Assembly (NCBI RefSeq): GCF_900129455.1
Contig: NZ_FQVU01000007.1
Location: forward strand, 118,987 to 182,986
DNA from: Jatrophihabitans endophyticus
Lineage (GTDB): Bacteria; Actinomycetota; Actinomycetes; Mycobacteriales; Jatrophihabitantaceae
Length of the DNA stretch: 64,000 bases
Direction: 5' to 3'
Positions within the stretch are counted from its first letter, which is position 1. The number at the start of each line of letters is the position of its first letter. Of the stretch, positions 18,830-29,239 are shown piece after piece. Made by a program: the position numbers and the translations under genes. The notes beneath the pieces are model-generated. The model saw only the letters and a program-made list of their open reading frames with translations. It ran no database searches and was not told the DNA's origin.

Positions 18830-20671
18830 TCAGCGCCGCGCGGGCGTGCCCACGCTGCGCAGCAGCTCGACGAGCGGCTCCTCGTGCCGTTCGAGATCGA
18901 AGGTCCAGCTCGCCTCGGACGCCCTCTGTCGCGTCCAGCCCTCGGCCGGCGGCGGGTCGGTCGGCGACCAGAAGTAGTGCACCTCGCCGCCGAGCAGCGA
19001 CGTGAACAGGTGCTCGTTGCGGTGGTAGTACGCGTCCTGGTTGAGGATGATCGCGGTCTCGAGCTGCTTGGCGAACAGGATGTTGAACAGGCCGGAACCG
19101 CCGAGGCCCGCCAGGACGCGCGCCGACGCGAACACCGAGGCCTGCTCGGTGAGGTCGAAGTGCTCCGGGTAGTAGATGGTGAAGCCGTGGCGAGCGAAGA
19201 GCTCCTCGACCTGGGCGATGTTGTGGCACGAGCGGCGCGCGAACTGGCCGGAACGGGAGACGAAGACCTTGTCGTAGGTCTCCACCGCGGGGTCGACCAG
19301 GTTGGCCGCGAGCCGGTCCCACACCTCCGGCAGGTCGGGGTGCACCGAGTACGGCAGGTTGTTGTGCCACATCGACGTCGCCGAGACCAGCGAGTTCACC
19401 CGCTTCGGCTTCGACGCCCAGACGATGTCCTCCTCGGGGATGCCGTACGCGCGCAGCACGCGGTACTTGGCCGTGTTGCGCGCATTGTTGGCGCTCTTCA
19501 CCCCGAACAACGCCTTGATCCCGGGGAACTCGCGCTTCGCCTGGTCCCAGCCCCACAGCCGGCCGACGACCTCGGTCATGACGTGGCCGAAGCCGCTGAA
19601 CTGCGGATCCAGGTTGTAGTAGGTGCCCTCGAGCGTCCCCTTCGCCTTGACGTCGGGGGTCAGCCGCGCGAAGTCGGACGTCGGGCTGCCGAAGCGGGGG
19701 TTGCTGGGGTTCGCGTACAGGTGCCAGCGGTAGGAGTCGGGCAGCACCGAGCGCTGGGTCGCGAAGAGCATGTGGGACGCGAAGAGCACCCGCCCGGCGT
19801 AGTGACGCAGGTGCAGCGGCGGGTAGGCGATGGTGCGGTCGGGCCACACCAGCTCGGCGTCGGTGCGGTGATGCACCACCGTGTCGCGCCCCTCGAAACT
19901 GCCGGCGGGACGGACGACGAGGCTGTCGACCGTGACGTCCGGGTCGCGGACCGGCAGCACGGCGTCGGTCTCGTGGCCGCGCAGCTTGAGCAGGTGCGTG
20001 CCGCGTTTGCCGATGGTGAGCACGGTCGGCGTCACCGTGACGTCCTCGATCGCCAGCGCGAACTCGCCGGCGACGGACTGCGGCGCCGCCGTGCCGTTGT
20101 CGCGGAAGGCGACCAGCGTCGCGGCCCAGGCTCGGACGTCCGGCGCCAGCGGCTGGTCGTCGAGTCGACCGATCACGTAGTGGCCCTTGGCGCGCAGGTG
20201 CAGGAACAACCGGCGCCAGCGGGCTGCCGGGTCGTCCCCGACGAGGTCGAGGATCACGCCGACACGGGGGAGGGTCTTCAGCGTCTCGTGGATCGCGGCG
20301 GTGTCGACGGTGTCGGGGACGGTGTGCACGTGCGTCGCGACCGTGGCCACGTCGTCGCCGGGGGCCGCGGCGAAGACGTGGCACCGGGAGCGTTCGAAGT
20401 CCGACAGCCACGGCGCCAGCTCCGCGGCGGTGCGACCGGTCGGCGCGATGATCACGACGAGTCCCTCGCGCGGGGGGTCGATCGGCGTCCGCAGGGCGGC
20501 CAGCGGGGAGATGGTCGGGGAGTCCGGTTCGGCCGCCGGGAGCGGTACCGGTGCCGGCGCGAGCCGGGCGGGGTGGCGTGCCGCCCGCGCCGCGGCACGA
20601 AGGCGCGCCGTGACGTCGGCGCGGTCGCGGAAGCGGCGGATACTTCGGGCGGAGTGATCGAATCGCGTCAT
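18830..20671 (-). CDS. GT61-type (DUF563) glycosyltransferase
   Basis: A 613-residue protein. The C-terminal half (about 290-570) matches the DUF563/GT61 family of capsular and O-linked sugar transferases: VFVSRSGQFARRSCHNIAQV, then FTIYYPEHFDLTEQASVFAS and LAGLGGSGLFNILFAK. The N-terminal 270 residues include a Rossmann-like part (GLVVIIAPTGRTAAELAPWL ... VGVILDLVGDDPAARWRRLF) that I do not recognise. No signal peptide. It is wedged between rfbB and rfbA on the opposite strand, so rhamnose or a related sugar is a plausible donor, but this is inference from location. Confidence 0.85.
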   Translation of the reverse strand: MTRFDHSARSIRRFRDRADVTARLRAAARAARHPARLAPAPVPLPAAEPDSPTISPLAALRTPIDPPREGLVVIIAPTGRTAAELAPWLSDFERSRCHVFAAAPGDDVATVATHVHTVPDTVDTAAIHETLKTLPRVGVILDLVGDDPAARWRRLFLHLRAKGHYVIGRLDDQPLAPDVRAWAATLVAFRDNGTAAPQSVAGEFALAIEDVTVTPTVLTIGKRGTHLLKLRGHETDAVLPVRDPDVTVDSLVVRPAGSFEGRDTVVHHRTDAELVWPDRTIAYPPLHLRHYAGRVLFASHMLFATQRSVLPDSYRWHLYANPSNPRFGSPTSDFARLTPDVKAKGTLEGTYYNLDPQFSGFGHVMTEVVGRLWGWDQAKREFPGIKALFGVKSANNARNTAKYRVLRAYGIPEEDIVWASKPKRVNSLVSATSMWHNNLPYSVHPDLPEVWDRLAANLVDPAVETYDKVFVSRSGQFARRSCHNIAQVEELFARHGFTIYYPEHFDLTEQASVFASARVLAGLGGSGLFNILFAKQLETAIILNQDAYYHRNEHLFTSLLGGEVHYFWSPTDPPPAEGWTRQRASEASWTFDLERHEEPLVELLRSVGTPARR

Positions 20672-20795
20672 AAATGGCCCCCCTCGGCGGGCGATCCTAA
20701 CGTCGTCGGCCCGCCACCCGGTCCAGGAGGTCGAAATCGGGCGGACCGCGCATGTCGGCGGGACGAACGGACGAGGGGCGGCGGGGGCCTCCCCC

Positions 20796-20801
20796 TATAG
20801 T
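20796..20801 (+). promoter_or_regulatory. -10 element TATAGT of leaderless rfbACD promoter
   Basis: TATAGT is followed by 7 nt and the rfbA GTG at 20809. It heads a run of three overlapping genes. Confidence 0.65.
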
Positions 20802-20808
20802 GTGGCCG

Positions 20809-21723
20809 GTGAAAGGCATCGTCCTCGCCGGTGGCTCCGGTACCCGGCTGCACCCGCTGACGCGCTCGGTGAGCAAGCAGCTGCTCCCGGTCTACGACAA
20901 GCCGATGATCTACTACCCGGTCTCGGTGCTGATGCTGGCCGGGATCCGCGACATCCTCGTCATCACCACGCCCCACGACCGTCCCCAGTTCGAGCAGCTG
21001 CTCGGCGACGGTTCGCAGTGGGGCCTGCAGCTGAGCTACGCGGTGCAGCCGTCCCCGGACGGCCTCGCGCAGGCGTTCCTGATCGGTGCCGACGTCGGCT
21101 TCCTCGCCGAGGGCGACGGTGCCGCGCTGGTGCTCGGCGACAACATCTTCTTCGGCCACGGCATCGGCGGCACGCTCGGCGAGGCCGCCGACGAGGTCGT
21201 CCGCTCCGGCGGGTGCACGCTGTTCGGCTACCGGGTGAGCGACCCCGAGCGGTACGGCGTCGCGGTCCTGGACGCCGAGGGCGCCCTCGTCGACATCGAG
21301 GAGAAGCCGGCCGAGCCGCGCTCCGACCTCGCGGTCACCGGGCTGTACTTCTACGACGGCGACGTCGTCGAGCTCGCGCGCACCCTCGTGCCCTCGCCGC
21401 GCGGCGAGCTCGAGATCACCGACCTCAACCGGGCCTACCTCGAACGCGGCCGGGCTCGTCTCGTCGACCTCGGCCGCGGCACGGCCTGGCTCGACACCGG
21501 CACCCAGGACGCGCTGCTCGAGGCCGCCCACTTCGTGCAGGTGCTGCAGCACCGTCAGGGCATCACCATCGCCTGTCTCGAGGAGGTCGCCATGCGCAGG
21601 GGGTTCATCTCGCCCGCCGACGCGCTGCGCATCGGCGAGGAGATGGGCAAGTCGAACTACGCCCAGTACCTGCGCCGCACCGCGCAGCAGTTCCTCGACG
21701 ACAGCGCCGCGGTCACGACGTGA
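20809..21723 (+). CDS. rfbA: Glucose-1-phosphate thymidylyltransferase
   Basis: First enzyme of dTDP-rhamnose synthesis: couples Glc-1-P with dTTP. The 304-residue protein begins [20 protein letters not shown] with the nucleotidyltransferase signature, then [29 protein letters not shown] and [13 protein letters not shown]. Length fits the short RmlA class. First gene of rfbA-rfbC-rfbD; its stop overlaps the rfbC GTG (GTGA). Confidence 0.97.
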   Translation: MKGIVLAGGSGTRLHPLTRSVSKQLLPVYDKPMIYYPVSVLMLAGIRDILVITTPHDRPQFEQLLGDGSQWGLQLSYAVQPSPDGLAQAFLIGADVGFLAEGDGAALVLGDNIFFGHGIGGTLGEAADEVVRSGGCTLFGYRVSDPERYGVAVLDAEGALVDIEEKPAEPRSDLAVTGLYFYDGDVVELARTLVPSPRGELEITDLNRAYLERGRARLVDLGRGTAWLDTGTQDALLEAAHFVQVLQHRQGITIACLEEVAMRRGFISPADALRIGEEMGKSNYAQYLRRTAQQFLDDSAAVTT

Positions 21724-22265
21724 GCGTTCGCGTCGAGGACATGTCCGTCGCGCGCACCGCGATCGACGGCCTGCTGCTCATCACCACCAAGACGGTCACC
21801 GACGACCGCGGCACGGTCCGGGAGTTCTTCCGCACCAGCGGTTTCGGCGAGCACGAGGTGCCGGTGCCGGAGCGTTGGGCGCAGGTCAACCTGACGCGGA
21901 CGGTGCGCGGCGGACTGCGCGGCCTGCACGGGGAGAACGCCGACAAGCTCATCGGACTGGCGGCCGGCGAGGCCTTCGGCGCCTGGGTCGACGCGCGCCC
22001 CGGTTCCGCCACCCGCGGCGCGGTCGTGACGGCCGAGCTGCGGGTGGGCACGCAGCTGTTCGTCCCCGCCGGCGTGTGCAACGGCTTCCAGGCCGTCACC
22101 GACTGCGAGTACCTGTACTGCTTCGGTGTCGAGTGGACGCCCGGCATGGCCGGCGTGGCGGTCAACCCGCTCGATCCCGCTCTCGGCATCGCCTGGCCGC
22201 TCACCGGCGACGACGCGCTGGTCTCGGCCAAGGACGCCGCCGCCCCGATGTTCGCGGAGCTCTAG
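21720..22265 (+). CDS. rfbC: dTDP-4-dehydrorhamnose 3,5-epimerase family protein
   Basis: Third step of dTDP-L-rhamnose synthesis. The 181-residue cupin has [15 protein letters not shown], the [11 protein letters not shown] segment with the catalytic His, [18 protein letters not shown] and the C-terminal [13 protein letters not shown]. It departs from textbook RmlC in places: GENAD where most have FQ-PP-A-Q, and [13 protein letters not shown] near the C-terminus. Activity is therefore likely but less certain than for its neighbours. The GTG at 21720 overlaps the rfbA stop by 4 bp; an ATG at 21741 is possible. Confidence 0.88.
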   Translation: MSVRVEDMSVARTAIDGLLLITTKTVTDDRGTVREFFRTSGFGEHEVPVPERWAQVNLTRTVRGGLRGLHGENADKLIGLAAGEAFGAWVDARPGSATRGAVVTAELRVGTQLFVPAGVCNGFQAVTDCEYLYCFGVEWTPGMAGVAVNPLDPALGIAWPLTGDDALVSAKDAAAPMFAEL

Positions 22266-23122
22266 TGCGCTGGCTCGTCACCGGTGGCGGCGGACAGCTC
22301 GCGACCCGGGCCGTCGACCTGCTCGACGGCAGCGGGGACGACGTCGTCGCGCTCACGTCGCGCGACCTCGACATCACCGACGCCGCGGCGGTCGAACGCG
22401 CGGTCGCCGACGTCCGGCCCGACGTCGTGCTGAACGCCGCGGCGTACACCGCCGTCGACGCCGCGGAGACGGACGAGGCGACGGCGGCCGCGGTCAACGA
22501 GGACGGTCCGCGCCTGCTGGCCGAGGCGCTGGCGCGACACGGCGGCCGGCTGCTGCACGTCTCGACCGACTACGTGTTCGACGGTGCCGCCGACACGCCC
22601 TACGACATCGGCGATCCGACCGGGCCGCGGACGGCGTACGGACGCACGAAGCTCGCCGGCGAGCAGCGCGTGCGGGCGGCCCTGCCCGACCGTTCGCACG
22701 TCGTGCGGACGGCGTGGGTGTACGGCGGGCCGGGCGCCAACTTCGTCGACACGATGCGACGGCTGGAGGGCGAGCGGGAGACCGTCTCGGTCGTGGCCGA
22801 CCAGCTCGGCTGTCCCACGTGGGCCCGGGACCTCGCGGCCGGATTGCTCGAGCTCGGCCGCGCCGACGTCCCCGGTGGGGTCCTGCACTTCGTGAACGCC
22901 GGCCAGGCGTCGTGGCACGACCTCGCGCGCGAGGTCTTCCGGCTCGTCGGCGCCGACCCCGGGCGGGTCGAGCCGACCGACACCGCGTCGTTCCCGCGCC
23001 CGGCGCCGCGACCGGCGTGGTCGGTGCTGTCCACCCGGGCCTGGGTGGCGGCCGGGCTCACCGCCCCGCGCCCGTGGCGTGACGCCCTCGCCGCGTACCT
23101 CGCCGCAGCGCCTGCCGTGTGA
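22265..23122 (+). CDS. rfbD: dTDP-4-dehydrorhamnose reductase
   Basis: Last step, giving dTDP-L-rhamnose with NAD(P)H. The 285-residue SDR protein starts [20 protein letters not shown] and shows NAAAYTAVDAAE, the VSTDYVFDG strand, and the catalytic YGRTKLAGE. GTG at 22265 overlaps the rfbC stop by one base, so the three genes form one translationally coupled unit. No terminator hairpin is obvious after it; the scar zone begins here. Confidence 0.95.
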   Translation: MRWLVTGGGGQLATRAVDLLDGSGDDVVALTSRDLDITDAAAVERAVADVRPDVVLNAAAYTAVDAAETDEATAAAVNEDGPRLLAEALARHGGRLLHVSTDYVFDGAADTPYDIGDPTGPRTAYGRTKLAGEQRVRAALPDRSHVVRTAWVYGGPGANFVDTMRRLEGERETVSVVADQLGCPTWARDLAAGLLELGRADVPGGVLHFVNAGQASWHDLAREVFRLVGADPGRVEPTDTASFPRPAPRPAWSVLSTRAWVAAGLTAPRPWRDALAAYLAAAPAV

Positions 23123-23238
23123 CCGAGTTATGACGCTCGAACCTCGGTCGACGTAGGGTCGCTTGTTTCGGTTCCATGATCGGCGGTGCTCTCAACCGGT
23201 CAACGCACCACGTCGCAGCTGGCTGGTCGACGCCGGGA

Positions 23239-23720
23239 TCAGGACGGCGTCGTCAGTGGTCGCGCAGGCTGGTCGGCGCGTGCGATCGCGCGGTAGACCG
23301 TCGACCGGGCGACGCTGAACAGTTCAGCGAGCTCGGCGGTGGTGTGCTCACCTGCGCGGTGCAGCTGGACCAGGTGGGCTTCCTGGCGGGGCTGAGTGTG
23401 GGCTGCGTGCCGCGCAGCCGGCCCTCGGCCTCGGCGACAGCCATGCCTCGGCGACAGCCATGCCTTCGCGGGTGCGCATGCGGATGAGGTCGCCTTCGAA
23501 CTCGGCGGCCATGGCCAGGACGGTGAACAGGAGCGTGCCGATCGCGTCGGCGGGGTCATAGACCGAGCCGCCAAGGCTGAGTTCGATCTGGCGGGTGGTG
23601 AGGTCGTCGGCGATGTCGCGCGCGTCGGGCAGTGAGCGGGCGAGACCAGCCCGGCGGTGACGCGACGATGAGCACCGCCCGGTGCGTGCCATCGACGGCC
23701 GGCCTTGATGGCGATGATTG
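23239..23720 (-). pseudogene. Decayed serine recombinase (Tn3 resolvase/Hin type)
   Basis: Pieces in different frames together match a resolvase. One frame has LARSLPDARDIADDLTTRQI, SLGGSVYDPADAIGTLLFTV and EFEGDLIRMRTREGMAVAEA. Another has the C-terminal helix-turn-helix (EAHLVQLHRAGEHTTAELAE then LFSVARSTVYRAIARAD). The N-terminal catalytic serine region is missing. A perfect 17-bp tandem duplication at 23428-23461 breaks the frame just after MAVAEA, and at least one more shift is needed to reach the HTH. It lies at the start of a mobile-DNA scar after rfbD. Confidence 0.85.
23428..23461. repeat. 17-bp perfect tandem duplication inside the recombinase pseudogene
   Basis: GCCTCGGCGACAGCCAT occurs twice back to back (23428-23444, 23445-23461). 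17 is not a multiple of 3, so it shifts the frame. Confidence 0.97.
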
Positions 23721-23779
23721 TCTGCCTCGAAACCACCAGGTGCTGGCCGAGCGCCGCTTGCGATGACCGGCCAGCGAGG

Positions 23780-24676
23780 TCAGGACGGCCGGGGCAGACC
23801 TAGAGCACGGCAGCCGGTCTCGAGCACGCTTGCGGACGGGGTGTGTACGTGTTCGGCCGCAGTGCCGCCCGCCCGCTCGAGGTACGCCGTCACCAGCTGT
23901 GCGCCCGCGGCGTACCCGGCGCCGGTGGGCAAGCCGACCGGCTCGACGCCGAACCTTCGCGCGCTGGCGTCGCCGTGCACCCACGCGGTGAAGTTCTGCA
24001 TGCCGGTCATCCCGGCACCGGAGACGACTTTCGCGAGCACCGCGCGGTCGGCGCGCGTCGACTCGGCGACGAAGTGGGTCCATCCGAGGTCGCCGAAGAG
24101 CTCGGCCGCGAAGACGTCGGCCAGCCCCTCGGCGACGACCTGTTCACCGACGTCGACGGTCGCCGGGTTCCAGAGCACGCCACTTGGCGAATAGCGCACG
24201 TTGTGATGCAGCTCGTGCACGGCGATCGCCTCGAGCCGCTGCAGCACGGTGGGCGTCGGCCACAGCGTGATGGTGATGTAGCCGCTGATACCCCCGAAGG
24301 CCGACAGGCCCTGCAGCTCGTCCATGAAGTGACGATCCGACGGGTTGCCGAGCACCAACAGCACGGTCAGGTCGTCGACGGCGGTGGCGCGTTCGAGCGC
24401 GGCGGAGCCCAACGCCAGAGCCTGCTCAAGCCGAGCCCACGCATCGGCCGTGTCGAGCAGGTCCAGCGCCCGGCCCACCACGGGATCAGTGGTACGCCAG
24501 TCGAAGCCGAAGCTCGAGGAGTGGACGTCGGCCAGGTCGAGCGCGGCGGGAGCGAAGCGGTACATCGCAGCCATCGGTTGCCAGAGGGCACGGACGGCAT
24601 TCCTGCGCGCATCCTCGGGGGCGTCGAGTACCCGCTGCATGCCCGCACGGGAGTCGAGCACAGTGATAGTCACCAC
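23780..24676 (-). CDS. DUF2268-type putative zinc protease
   Basis: A 298-residue protein with a zinc-protease motif HELHH within AIAVHELHHNVRYSP (near 165), followed by GEQVVAEGLADVFAAELFGD, whose Glu could be the third metal ligand. This arrangement resembles DUF2268 (YjaZ-like) predicted Zn-dependent proteases. No signal peptide or membrane helix is seen, so it is probably cytoplasmic. GTG start at 24676. It sits alone between mobile-element remains, and its role is unknown. Confidence 0.8.
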   Translation of the reverse strand: MVTITVLDSRAGMQRVLDAPEDARRNAVRALWQPMAAMYRFAPAALDLADVHSSSFGFDWRTTDPVVGRALDLLDTADAWARLEQALALGSAALERATAVDDLTVLLVLGNPSDRHFMDELQGLSAFGGISGYITITLWPTPTVLQRLEAIAVHELHHNVRYSPSGVLWNPATVDVGEQVVAEGLADVFAAELFGDLGWTHFVAESTRADRAVLAKVVSGAGMTGMQNFTAWVHGDASARRFGVEPVGLPTGAGYAAGAQLVTAYLERAGGTAAEHVHTPSASVLETGCRALGLPRPS

Positions 24677-25100
24677 TCGAAACTAGGGCAGCAGCCGGTG
24701 GGTTCGCGCTCGGCCTGCGCGATGTCCTCGGCGCTTGGCGCCACTGACGCCCACCAGATTGTCTTGAGAGCCAAGAAACGGGCACGGACAGCGTGCCGTA
24801 AGCCGATCCGCAGCGAGACGGTCGGACATGATCGTCCGCATGCGGTCGGCGACCTGATTGTCGCGGTCGCCCGTGTCCTCAAGCGGGTCCCGCTGCGGGA
24901 TAGCGTGCTGAGCTGATAGCCGAGCCGCGGTCACTGACTGCGATCGTGGCTCTGTCTTCTTTCCGGGCGGTGTCTCGTCGTGGGGACACTGACACGCATG
25001 ACGTGCGTCCTGGGGGTTGCCCATACCGGAATCACCGTCCGCTCCCTGGATGCCTCCTTGCCCAACGAAACCACCTGCGGCCCCGGCCCAACGACTCGGT

Positions 25101-25199
25101 TCCTGGCACCTCGCACTCGACGTGACCGATCTTGACCGCGTGGTCGCGCGCTGCGGTGAGCACGGTTGGCGTCTAGCGGGATCGGTGGGCGCGGTGTGG
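25101..25199 (+). pseudogene. Fragment of a VOC (glyoxalase-fold) protein
   Basis: About 33 codons read WHLALDVTDLDRVVARCGEH and then GWRLAGSVGAV, a good match to one beta-alpha-beta unit of a VOC domain. It has no start and is cut off at the IS30-like fragment. Confidence 0.5.
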
Positions 25200-25200
25200 A

Positions 25201-25311
25201 CCGGCCCTCGGGCGCGCCAGCCGAGCACGGCGCGAGGTCGGTTGTTGAGTCGGTCGGCGATCGCGTCGAGCGCGGCCTGCCCCCGTTCGGTACCGCGCCA
25301 TGCGTCGCGAT
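25201..25311 (-). pseudogene. Fragment of an IS30-type transposase C-terminus
   Basis: On the minus strand the sequence reads LDAIADRLNNRPRAVLGW, like the A-x-LN-RPRK-LGW ending of IS30-family transposases. Only about 35 codons remain. Confidence 0.5.
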
Positions 25312-25376
25312 CGTGACGATCGTGGGTGATACTCCTCCAAGTCAGAAGATGATCTACAACGATAGGACGAGGGTTC

Positions 25377-25964
25377 ATGCGCCGTCTTGGTGTGTTCGTG
25401 ATCGGTTGTGTCAGTGCCGTGGCGCTTGCGGCGTGCGGTAGCGACTCGTCCACTCCGCCTTCGGACGCCTCATCGTCCGCGGCGACGTCCACGCCCGTGA
25501 CGTCGTCGTCGTCCGGCGCGTCGAGCAGCAGCGCCACGAGCTCCAGCGCGGACGCCTCATCGTCCGCGTCACCGTCGGCCTCGTCCTCGGCTCCGTCCGT
25601 GGGTCCGGCGCCCTCCGGATCGAAGATTCGCGCCGGCGCGTCGGCGAAACTGCCCGCGGCCGTGGGCGGGTACTCCAAGCAGCCCGCCTCGGGACCGGCG
25701 ACGATCTACGAGAACAGCAACGGCGACCAGGTCGGGGTCAGCTTCTTGTCCGGCTCGACCTACAAGACGATCGTCACAGCGCTGAAGCAGCGAAAGACCG
25801 CCGCCGGCACCGGCACCTGCGGCACCACCGACGACCCCGACAACCCCACCTGCTACCTCGACGCCGCCGACGGCGTCCTCAACGTCTCCGGCGGAGACGC
25901 CAAGACCTTCCCCACGATCGTCGCATTCGCCAACCAGCTCACCGCCGCCCTCGGCACCACCTGA
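25377..25964 (+). CDS. Small Ser-rich lipoprotein of unknown function
   Basis: A 195-residue predicted lipoprotein. The signal peptide MRRLGVFVIGCVSAVALAAC ends in a good lipobox (LAAC, Cys at 20). A long Ser/Ala/Thr linker (about 22-85) follows, then a compact C-terminal domain of about 100 residues (LPAAVGGYSKQPASGPATIY; two cysteines in TGTCGTTDDPDNPTCYLDA). This looks like an extracellular domain tethered to the membrane, as in many actinobacterial lipoproteins; its ligand is unknown. ATG at 25377 with GACGAGGG just upstream. Confidence 0.85.
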   Translation: MRRLGVFVIGCVSAVALAACGSDSSTPPSDASSSAATSTPVTSSSSGASSSSATSSSADASSSASPSASSSAPSVGPAPSGSKIRAGASAKLPAAVGGYSKQPASGPATIYENSNGDQVGVSFLSGSTYKTIVTALKQRKTAAGTGTCGTTDDPDNPTCYLDAADGVLNVSGGDAKTFPTIVAFANQLTAALGTT

Positions 25965-26270
25965 CAGCAGTCAGCAACCGCATCTCAAGCACTCTGTGTG
26001 GCACGCCTGGGTCGAGCAGCTCTTCATCGCGCGTCGGCACGAATCACCACCCGCTCGCCGTCCCGATGAGCGGATCCGCTGGCGGGCGGATCTTGTCCTT
26101 GTCACATGGCTGCATCGGAGTTCACGAAATGGCGACGAGCCCGAGCTTGTCACCGAGTTGCTGGCGCAACGTCGCGGTCACCACGCCGTCAGACCGAACA
26201 GCTACACCACGCGCTGGGACGTCACCCCTACTACCTGCTCAGCCGCAAGCCCGTTCGTTGACCCGAATGC
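25965..26270. other. 306-bp gap between lipoprotein and ppc
   Basis: I see no gene or clear terminator. The reading frame at 25996-26397 gives a composition unlike the neighbours and runs into ppc antisense, so it is not called. Confidence 0.5.
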
Positions 26271-29135
26271 TCAACCGGTGTTGCGCAGCCCCGCCGCGAC
26301 ACCGTTGATGGTGAGCAGCAGCGCGCGCTGCAACTCGGACGTGACCTCACCGTCGGCCCTGTCGCGGACGCGTGAGAGCAGGTCGACCTGCAGGTAGGAG
26401 ATCGGGTCCAGGTACGCGTCGCGGACCGCGAACGTCCGCTGCAGCACGGGGGAGTCGTCGAGCAGCCGCTTCTCGCCGGTGACCGCGAGCAGCTCGGCGA
26501 CGGTGCGCTCGTGCTCGGTGCGCACGTCGTCGAACACGTGTCGCAGCGATTCGGGCACCAGGGTCGCGACGTAGTGCGCGGCGATGTCCAGATCGGTCTT
26601 CGCCAGCGTCATCTCGACGTTGGACAGGAACGTCCGGAAGAAGTGCCACTGCTCGTGCATCTCGGTGAGGACGTCGCCGAGTCCCGCGTCCCGCGCCGCG
26701 GCGAGGCCGGTGCCGACACCGAACCAGCCCGGCACGATCTGCCGGGACTGCGTCCACCCGAAGACCCACGGGATCGCCCGCAGGCCCTCGATGCCGCCGC
26801 CCGAGGACGGCCGCTTCGCCGGCCGCGACCCGATGTTGAGCATGCCGAGCTGCTCGACGGGCGTGGAGGCGAGGAAGTAGTCGGGCAGGTCGTCGTCGTC
26901 GACGAACGCGCGGTACGCCGCGTACGCGGCATCGCTGACGACGGTCATGCACTCGTCCCAGCGCTGCAGCTGCGCGGCCGACTGCCGCGGTGAGCGGTGC
27001 AGCACCGAGGCGCGCAGCGTGGCGGCGACGGTGAGCTGCAGATTCTCGCGGGCGAGCTCGGGCAGCGTGTACTTGTCGGAGATGACCTCGCCCTGCTCGG
27101 TGAACTTGATCTCGCCGTCGAGCACGCCGAAGGGCTGCGCCAGGATCGAGTCGTAGGTCGGGCCGCCGCCGCGCCCGACCGTCCCGCCCCGGCCGTGGAA
27201 CAGCCGCAGTCGCACGCCGTGCCGGGCCGCGACGTCGCGCAGCGTGCGCTGGGCCCGGTGGATCTCCCACTGCGACGTCGCGATGCCGGCCTGCTTGTTG
27301 GAGTCCGAGTACCCGAGCATGACCTCCTGCACGTCCCCGCGCAGGGAGACGATCAGCCGGTAGGTGGGGTCGGAGAGCAGGTCGTCGAGCACCTCGCCGG
27401 CCTTGCGCAGCTCGTCGACGGTCTCGAGCAGCGGCACGAAGCCGATGCGCGCGAACGGCGGTCGTTGCCCGTCGCGCCCCGAGCCGTGGACGTCGACGAG
27501 ACCGGCCTCGCGGGCGAGCAGCACCGGGGCGAGGACGTCGTCGGCGCCGCGCGTCATCGACACGATGTAGCTCTCGATCACCGCGTCGCCGTACGTGTCG
27601 AGCGCCCGGCGGATCTCGGTGAACACCGCGAACGTCTTCGCGCCCTCGTCGTCGAGCGGGGGCGGCGAGCCGGCCAGCGGGCGGCGCGAGCGCAGTTCGC
27701 GCGAGAGCAGCCGCAACCGGTAGTCGCGCGGGACGTCGGCGTAGAGCCAGGTCTCCTCGACCAGCCGGTCCACGAGCTGGCCGACGACGTGGTGATGAGC
27801 GTCGGCGTGCTCCCGCACGTCCATCGTCGCGAGGTGGAGCCCGAAGACGGCCGCGGTGCGCTCGACGCGGGCGAGCAGGCCGTCGGCCACGAGACCGCCG
27901 GCGTTGGCGCGCAGGGAGTCGCCGAGCAGCCGCAGCTCGGCGAGCAGCTGACCGTTGCCGAGGTAGTCGCGGCCCGGACGGTGCGGCGTCCCGTCGTCCA
28001 CCCGACGGCGGGTGTTCGCGATCTTGGCCTTCATGCCCATGAGCTTGAGCCGGTAGGGCTCGGTGGCGTTGAGCCGGGCCAGCCGCGGATCGACCTCGAC
28101 GACGGCGAGGTCGGCCTCGATGGACGCGAGCAGCTCCGGCGACGCCGCGACCACCTCGGTGGAGGAGGACAGCTCGGCGATCAGCGAGTCCAGGGCGCGG
28201 TCGACGGTGCGCGCGGCCACGTGGTGCTGCAGGCGCAGGACGTCGCGGGTGACGTCGGCGGTGACGTTGGGGTTGCCGTCGCGGTCACCGCCGATCCAGG
28301 TGCCGAAGGTGAGCGGGTGCGCGTCCAGCGACAGCGTGACGTCGTGGCGGCGCACCTCCTCGGCGAGGTCGGCGGTCAGCTCGGGCAGCGTCTCCTGGGC
28401 GAGGTCCTGCAGGTAGTAGACGACGTTGCGGGCCTCGTCCAGCGGCGTCGGCCGGTTCTGCCGCAGCTCGTCGGTCTGCCACATCAGGTCGACGAGCTCG
28501 GCGAGCGCGCGGTCCTGCCGGCTGCGCGCCGCCGACCCGGGCGCGGTCTCGGTCCCGAGCACGTCGGCGATGCGGCGCAGCTTGGTGAGGATCGAGCGTC
28601 GGCTCGCCTCGGTCGGGTGTGCGGTGAACACCGGTCGCACCGCCAACCCGTCGAGCGCCTCGCGCAGTGCCCCCGCGCCGAGCTCACCGGCGACGTCGTC
28701 CACTGCGCGGGCGAGCCAGCCCTCGTCCTCGCCCCGTGCCCGCAGCCCACGCACGCGGTGCACCTGCTCGCTGATGTTCGCGAGCTGGAAGTACGCCGAG
28801 AACGCGCGCACCAGCACGATGGCGGTCTCGATGGGCTGCTGCGCGAGCAGGGCCCGGACGTCGTCGGCGGCGGTGCTCCCGCCGTCCGCGGCGGGCCCGG
28901 CGTCCACGCTGCGCTTCGTGAGCGACCGGACCCGTTCGACCAGATCGAGCGCGGACTCCCCCTGCTGGCGGACGAGCGACTGGCCGAGCAGGGCGGCGAC
29001 ACGACGCACGTCCGCGCGCAGCTGTGCGTCGCTGTCGTCGTCCGCACCGTTCAGGGCCGAGGGCAGGACGACGTCGCCGGCGGTGTCGACCGCGACCTCG
29101 GCCCCGGTGTCCTGGTCCATCTCCGAATGCGCCAC
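26271..29135 (-). CDS. ppc: Phosphoenolpyruvate carboxylase
   Basis: Carboxylates PEP with bicarbonate to oxaloacetate, refilling the TCA cycle. The 954-residue protein is of normal length and has [40 protein letters not shown] and [20 protein letters not shown]; it ends LRNTG as expected. The GTG at 29135 was chosen because AAGGA lies 7 nt upstream; ATG 29120 is an alternative and the longer frame to 29237 runs into the galE promoter. It is divergent from galE. Confidence 0.97.
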   Translation of the reverse strand: MAHSEMDQDTGAEVAVDTAGDVVLPSALNGADDDSDAQLRADVRRVAALLGQSLVRQQGESALDLVERVRSLTKRSVDAGPAADGGSTAADDVRALLAQQPIETAIVLVRAFSAYFQLANISEQVHRVRGLRARGEDEGWLARAVDDVAGELGAGALREALDGLAVRPVFTAHPTEASRRSILTKLRRIADVLGTETAPGSAARSRQDRALAELVDLMWQTDELRQNRPTPLDEARNVVYYLQDLAQETLPELTADLAEEVRRHDVTLSLDAHPLTFGTWIGGDRDGNPNVTADVTRDVLRLQHHVAARTVDRALDSLIAELSSSTEVVAASPELLASIEADLAVVEVDPRLARLNATEPYRLKLMGMKAKIANTRRRVDDGTPHRPGRDYLGNGQLLAELRLLGDSLRANAGGLVADGLLARVERTAAVFGLHLATMDVREHADAHHHVVGQLVDRLVEETWLYADVPRDYRLRLLSRELRSRRPLAGSPPPLDDEGAKTFAVFTEIRRALDTYGDAVIESYIVSMTRGADDVLAPVLLAREAGLVDVHGSGRDGQRPPFARIGFVPLLETVDELRKAGEVLDDLLSDPTYRLIVSLRGDVQEVMLGYSDSNKQAGIATSQWEIHRAQRTLRDVAARHGVRLRLFHGRGGTVGRGGGPTYDSILAQPFGVLDGEIKFTEQGEVISDKYTLPELARENLQLTVAATLRASVLHRSPRQSAAQLQRWDECMTVVSDAAYAAYRAFVDDDDLPDYFLASTPVEQLGMLNIGSRPAKRPSSGGGIEGLRAIPWVFGWTQSRQIVPGWFGVGTGLAAARDAGLGDVLTEMHEQWHFFRTFLSNVEMTLAKTDLDIAAHYVATLVPESLRHVFDDVRTEHERTVAELLAVTGEKRLLDDSPVLQRTFAVRDAYLDPISYLQVDLLSRVRDRADGEVTSELQRALLLTINGVAAGLRNTG

Positions 29136-29239
29136 GTGACGATCCTTGCGCATCACCCAGGCACATGCGGTTCCGGCCGGCCACTTGACTCGTGTCGGGT
29201 AGCGTCGGCGCCTCAGCAGCGCCGAACGAAGGGGCACCA

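Larger units (their letters stand above)
24677..25376. other. 700-bp stretch of gene fragments
   Basis: No intact gene is seen. It contains a VOC-domain fragment and an IS30 transposase fragment (listed separately) joined near 25200. The part 24700-25010 encodes nothing I recognise on either strand. Confidence 0.6.

Noticed and set aside
25996..26397. Possible gene between lipoprotein and ppc
   Set aside because: Frame runs 127 bp into ppc antisense, no RBS and no recognisable segment.
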